A stretch of DNA of 64,000 nucleotides from JAJFJD01 sp965228425. GTDB lineage: Bacteria > Pseudomonadota > Alphaproteobacteria > UBA8366. The DNA is taken from the NCBI GenBank assembly GCA_965228425.1, contig OZ245815.1:2480001-2544000 (forward strand). Reading direction: 5' to 3'. The notes below the pieces were generated by a model. The model did not search any database. It worked only from the letters and a program-made list of their open reading frames with translations, and was not told the origin of the DNA. Positions 61,235 to 64,000 of this stretch are shown in pieces; position 1 is the first letter of the stretch; every line of letters starts with the position of its first letter. The position numbers and the translations under genes are program-made.

Positions 61235-62107
61235 ATGGCCGAATTCGACTTCCGGCCCGGCGACGGGCCAATCGGCGGCGAGTTCCTCGGCGTCGACGCC
61301 GCCGCACCGATGAGCGACGAAACCTTCGCCGAGATCGAGAAATTGTTTTACGACCGCTCGGTCGTCGTGTTCCGCGACCAGGACCTGACGCCGCAGCAGC
61401 TCGTGGCCTTCTCCGCGCGGTTCGGGCCGCTGCAGCCGAATGTACGGGCGGAAATCCAGAACCCGGACGCGCCGGAGATCACGCTGATCTCGAACATCAC
61501 CGAGAACGGCAAACCGATCGGCTCGCGCGACGCTGGGCGCTACTGGCATTCGGACCTGTGCTATCTCGGCGAACCGAGCAAGCTGACCCTGCTGCACGCG
61601 CTGGAGGTGCCGGAACGCGACGGCGTGGCCTATGGCGATACCCGTTTCGCCAGTGCGCCGGCGGCCTACGACGCGTTGTCCGACGATATGAAGGCGCGGC
61701 TCGACGGGCGCAAGGCGGCGAACAGCTACCGCTACATGTGGAACCGCAAGGCGCGGGAGTTCGGCGTGCGGCCGGTCCTCAGCGACAAAGAACTGCAGCA
61801 GTATCCCGAAGACGCGATCCATCCGATCGTCCGCACGCATCCGGTGACCGGGCGCAAATGCCTTTATGTCTGCGAGGGCTACACCAGCCACATCGCCGAC
61901 ATGCCGGGAGCGGAAAGCGACACGTTGCTGCAGGAGCTATTCGAACACGCGATCAAGCCGGAATTCGTATACCGGCACAATTGGCGGCTTGGCGACCTGC
62001 TGGTCTGGGACAATTGCGCGGTCCAGCACAAGGCGACCTTCGACTATCCGCCGGAACTGCGGCGGCGCATGCAGCGCTGCGCTGTCGAGGGATCGGTACC
62101 GTTTTGA
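61235..62107 (+). CDS. TauD/TfdA-family Fe(II)/2-oxoglutarate dioxygenase
   Basis: 290 residues starting MAEFDFRPGDGPIGGEF after GAGAGGAGCG. The iron ligands are H-x-D in YWHSDLCYL and the distal His in QHKATFDYP, with the 2-oxoglutarate Arg in RRRMQRC. VVVFRDQDLTPQQLVAFSARFG is the usual N-terminal TauD motif. Substrate range in this family includes taurine, alkyl sulphates, 2,4-D and others; none can be chosen here. It follows the EamA exporter by 115 bases. Its stop overlaps the ATG at 62107 of the short downstream frame. Confidence 0.92.
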   Translation: MAEFDFRPGDGPIGGEFLGVDAAAPMSDETFAEIEKLFYDRSVVVFRDQDLTPQQLVAFSARFGPLQPNVRAEIQNPDAPEITLISNITENGKPIGSRDAGRYWHSDLCYLGEPSKLTLLHALEVPERDGVAYGDTRFASAPAAYDALSDDMKARLDGRKAANSYRYMWNRKAREFGVRPVLSDKELQQYPEDAIHPIVRTHPVTGRKCLYVCEGYTSHIADMPGAESDTLLQELFEHAIKPEFVYRHNWRLGDLLVWDNCAVQHKATFDYPPELRRRMQRCAVEGSVPF

Positions 62108-62154
62108 TGGAAGGCCGACGGGGACAAGCCGCGTCGGTGCGCTATAGTCGGAAG

Positions 62155-62379
62155 ATGACGCCGCCGCGCCCCGACATCGACGCCTTCCTCCGCCGCATCG
62201 CCACGGAAGTGCGGGCGGCGGACCCGGCGGGCGAGATGTCGCATGACGCGATCGCGGCCCATCTCAACGGCGCAGGACTGACGACGCGGAACGGCCGGCC
62301 TTGGACCGGGGCGATAGTGGAGAAATTCCTCAGCAGTCCCGCCGCGCAACGACATCTGGCGGACGAACAACCGGAGTGA
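62155..62379 (+). CDS. Small protein, recombinase-domain-like helical motif
   Basis: 74 residues (MTPPRPDIDAFLRRI...). The C-terminal part SHDAIAAHLNGAGLTTRNGRPWTGAIVEKFL resembles the short helical motif found in the 'recombinase' domain of serine recombinases and in some small proteobacterial proteins. It could be a DNA-binding fragment or a stand-alone gene. An upstream ATG at 62107, overlapping the dioxygenase stop, would add 16 residues of less protein-like sequence. Confidence 0.6.
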   Translation: MTPPRPDIDAFLRRIATEVRAADPAGEMSHDAIAAHLNGAGLTTRNGRPWTGAIVEKFLSSPAAQRHLADEQPE

Positions 62380-62384
62380 CATGC

Positions 62385-62831
62385 ATGGTAACCGGCGACG
62401 ATATCCTGGGGTCTTGGGTCATGGTGGACAGGGGCACCGACAGTGAGGAGGACGCCAAGCAGGCGCTCGAGCGCTATGGCGACGATCCGCAAGGCTTCAT
62501 GATCTTCGCGCCGGACGGCTGGATGAACGCCATCGTGTGTTGGGGCGGGCGGCCGGAACTGCCGGGCAATCCCGCGTGGCATGCCGACGCGCCCGAGGCC
62601 GAGAAGGCGCGGGCCTATGACACCTATTTGTCATACGGCGGGCAATGGACGGTCGAGAACAGCCGGCTCTCGACGCGGGTCGCCTATGCGCTCAACCCCG
62701 GCTGGATCGGCGGCGACCAGGAACGCGATTTGGAAATGACCGATGACGGCCACCTGATCCTGAAACTGTCGCGCGCCTGGCCCGACGGCCGGGTCATGCA
62801 TGGCTGGGTGAAATGGAAACGGGCAGCGTGA
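62385..62831 (+). CDS. Lipocalin-like domain protein
   Basis: 148 residues from the ATG at 62385, five bases after the previous stop. The sequence GDDILGSWVMVDRGTDSEEDAK, then PQGFMIFAPDGWMNAIV, AYDTYLSYGGQWTVENSRLSTRVAYALNP and VKWKRA is typical of the small cytosolic lipocalin-like family (one-barrel proteins with GSW near the start). The ligand is unknown. It may form a short operon with the dioxygenase and the small gene before it. Confidence 0.85.
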   Translation: MVTGDDILGSWVMVDRGTDSEEDAKQALERYGDDPQGFMIFAPDGWMNAIVCWGGRPELPGNPAWHADAPEAEKARAYDTYLSYGGQWTVENSRLSTRVAYALNPGWIGGDQERDLEMTDDGHLILKLSRAWPDGRVMHGWVKWKRAA

Positions 62832-62849
62832 CCCGCAGCGGTAATTGCG

Positions 62850-63902
62850 TCACTGGTTGTGGGCGCGGTGGATCAGGTCTTTCAGCAGGTCGAGATTTTC
62901 CACCTGCATCGGCGTTTCGCCTTCGTTGATCTGGCGGTCGATTTCCACGACGGCGTTGTTGCAGGGCGTCCGGATGCCGTGCGCCTGGCCGCCGCGCGTC
63001 ACCAGGCCGCTGATCAGGTCCATCTCGCTCTTGCGGCCCTTCTTGTGGTCGTGGATCGGCGCGGTGGTGCCGTGTTGGCCGATATGCCGCATCAAAGTCT
63101 GCATCGCGGTCAGCAGCGCTTCGTCGCCCCCGCCGGCGATCTCCTCCGCTGTCAGGCCGAACACCGGCTGCATCTCGTAGCCGAGGGCCTCGCCGACGGC
63201 CATGGACTCGCGCCCGAGTGCGACGCAGATCTCCAGCATGCCCGGCAAGTCCTTGGCCTTCCAGTTGGTGATGCCGAACAGGCCGAACGGCCCCATCACC
63301 ATGGTGTTGGTGATCAGCTTGGTCCATTTCGCGTCCTGAATCTTCTCGCTGATCTCGATCTTGGCGAAATGATCCATGACCGCCTTGATTTCCTTGACCC
63401 GGGATGTCACCGATCCGTCCAGTTCGCCGACCGCGAACCAGGTGCCGTCGCGTGTCGTGTCGCGTTGCAGGATGCCCGGCTCGAAGATTTCCGCGGACAA
63501 TTCGACGACGCAGCCGACGGTGCGCTCCCGTCCGACGATGGAGGCGATGGCGTCGTCGTTCATGCCGTTCTGTAGGCCGACGAGAACGCCGTCGTCCTTC
63601 AGATAAGGTTCAATCAACTCCACGAGCCAGCGAGTGTCGTAGGACTTGACCGCCAGGAACACGAGGTCGTAGGCCGGCACGCGCGACGCCAACTCGTGCA
63701 GATGGATGGCGTCCAGCACCGCATGCACCTCGCGGTCCGGCATGGTGACCGTCAATCCCGTGGTGCGGACGGTCTCGACCTGTTCAGGCCATTGGTCGAT
63801 CACGGTTACGTCGAGGCCGGCTTCGGTCAGGTCGGCGCTGACCGAGCCGCCGATCGCGCCGCAGCCGATGACGGCGATTTTCTTGTCTGACAGGTCAGGC
63901 AC
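62850..63902 (-). CDS. 2-dehydropantoate 2-reductase family protein (PanE/ApbA)
   Basis: 350 residues, GTG start. The N-terminal NAD(P) loop is VIGCGAIGGSV, followed by VFLAVKSYDT (conserved Lys region) and VGLQNGMNDD. The C-terminal helical domain has KWTKLITNTMVMGPFGLFG, carrying the catalytic Lys and Asn of ketopantoate reductases. It is longer than E. coli PanE (303) and has the C-terminal HGTTAPIHDHKKGRKSEMDLISG of the larger ketopantoate-reductase-like subfamily, so the real substrate may be another 2-keto acid. It overlaps the preceding gene by 8 bases. Confidence 0.9.
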   Translation of the reverse strand: MPDLSDKKIAVIGCGAIGGSVSADLTEAGLDVTVIDQWPEQVETVRTTGLTVTMPDREVHAVLDAIHLHELASRVPAYDLVFLAVKSYDTRWLVELIEPYLKDDGVLVGLQNGMNDDAIASIVGRERTVGCVVELSAEIFEPGILQRDTTRDGTWFAVGELDGSVTSRVKEIKAVMDHFAKIEISEKIQDAKWTKLITNTMVMGPFGLFGITNWKAKDLPGMLEICVALGRESMAVGEALGYEMQPVFGLTAEEIAGGGDEALLTAMQTLMRHIGQHGTTAPIHDHKKGRKSEMDLISGLVTRGGQAHGIRTPCNNAVVEIDRQINEGETPMQVENLDLLKDLIHRAHNQ

Positions 63903-64000
63903 GGCTCGGCGCTTCCCCGTGCTCCTTGATGTAGCGTTGCCGCTGCGAGATGAACAGCACCACGAACAGCACGAGCCCGATGATATGGGTCAGCCAGTTC
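63895..64000 (-). CDS. C-terminal end of a membrane protein (5' part outside window)
   Basis: Only the last 34 codons are visible: NWLTHIIGLVLFVVLFISQ, a transmembrane helix, then a basic tail QRYIKEHGEAPSRA. The stop overlaps the GTG start of the PanE-like gene, so the two are in one operon. The family cannot be identified from this fragment; a transport protein is most likely. Confidence 0.7.
   Translation of the reverse strand, partial: NWLTHIIGLVLFVVLFISQRQRYIKEHGEAPSRA

Noticed and set aside
1..64000. CRISPR arrays, tRNA/rRNA genes, prophage or insertion-sequence genes
   Set aside because: None seen: no regularly spaced repeats, no tRNA-like cloverleaf noticed by eye, and no transposase, integrase or phage structural motifs in the translated frames.

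Overview
The window is a GC-rich stretch of chromosome that looks alphaproteobacterial, probably from a Rhodospirillales-like, environmental, respiratory organism. The support is an FnrN/FixK-type Cys-x2-Cys-x7-Cys Crp/Fnr regulator, an IalB-family secreted protein, a TAXI-TRAP transporter, a GcvA-like LysR regulator, tandem hydantoinase/oxoprolinase genes and a prkA-yeaH-spoVR operon. I see no rRNA, tRNA, CRISPR array, prophage or intact insertion sequence. Taxonomy is inferred from gene content only.

Layout. 0-1.7 kb: 3' end of a hybrid histidine kinase, then a cupin protein. 1.7-5.0 kb (minus): TRAP-TAXI permease and binding protein. 5.2-10.0 kb (minus): prkA-yeaH-spoVR stress operon. 10.6-18.1 kb (plus): two consecutive hyuA-hyuB pairs in one tightly coupled operon. 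18.5-20.6 kb: an Fe-S FNR-type regulator, then a universal stress protein gene preceded by an almost perfect FNR box in class II position, then a small conserved gene. 20.7-24.1 kb: a phytanoyl-CoA-dioxygenase-like gene divergent from an adenylate-forming ligase / GNAT / acyl carrier protein cassette. 24.1-25.8 kb: a PAS-PAS-receiver protein without a kinase domain.

26.4-37.7 kb is the most unusual segment. It is an island of small exported proteins, a CsgG/HfaB-family outer-membrane secretion lipoprotein, a large secreted protein with three Ala-Thr-Ala-(Val/Ile)-Gly-Asn motifs, and four LuxR-HTH regulators, three of which have degenerate receiver domains as in CsgD. I read it as a curli/holdfast-anchor-like surface fibre or adhesin system with its own regulators.

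37.7-46.4 kb (minus): a complete beta-oxidation operon (fadD-, fadE-, fadI- and fadJ-like) with a patatin-like phospholipase upstream. The thiolase apparently starts at a non-canonical ATC codon inside the end of the fadE-like gene. 46.7-55.6 kb: an AidB-like acyl-CoA dehydrogenase, a binding protein coupled to a hybrid sensor kinase, a lipoprotein of mixed base composition, a GNAT enzyme and a third acyl-CoA dehydrogenase. 55.7-64 kb: a LysR regulator, a REP/MITE-like repeat, a DsbA/FrnE-like oxidoreductase whose first active-site Cys codon is TGA followed by a bacterial SECIS-like hairpin (probable selenoprotein), a five-EF-hand secreted protein, a drug/metabolite exporter, a TauD-like dioxygenase, small genes, a ketopantoate-reductase-family protein and the end of a membrane protein gene.

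The strongest leads are the UGA-containing DsbA-like gene, the CsgG/HfaB surface-fibre island with CsgD-like regulators, the ATC-initiated thiolase and the FNR-box/Usp circuit.
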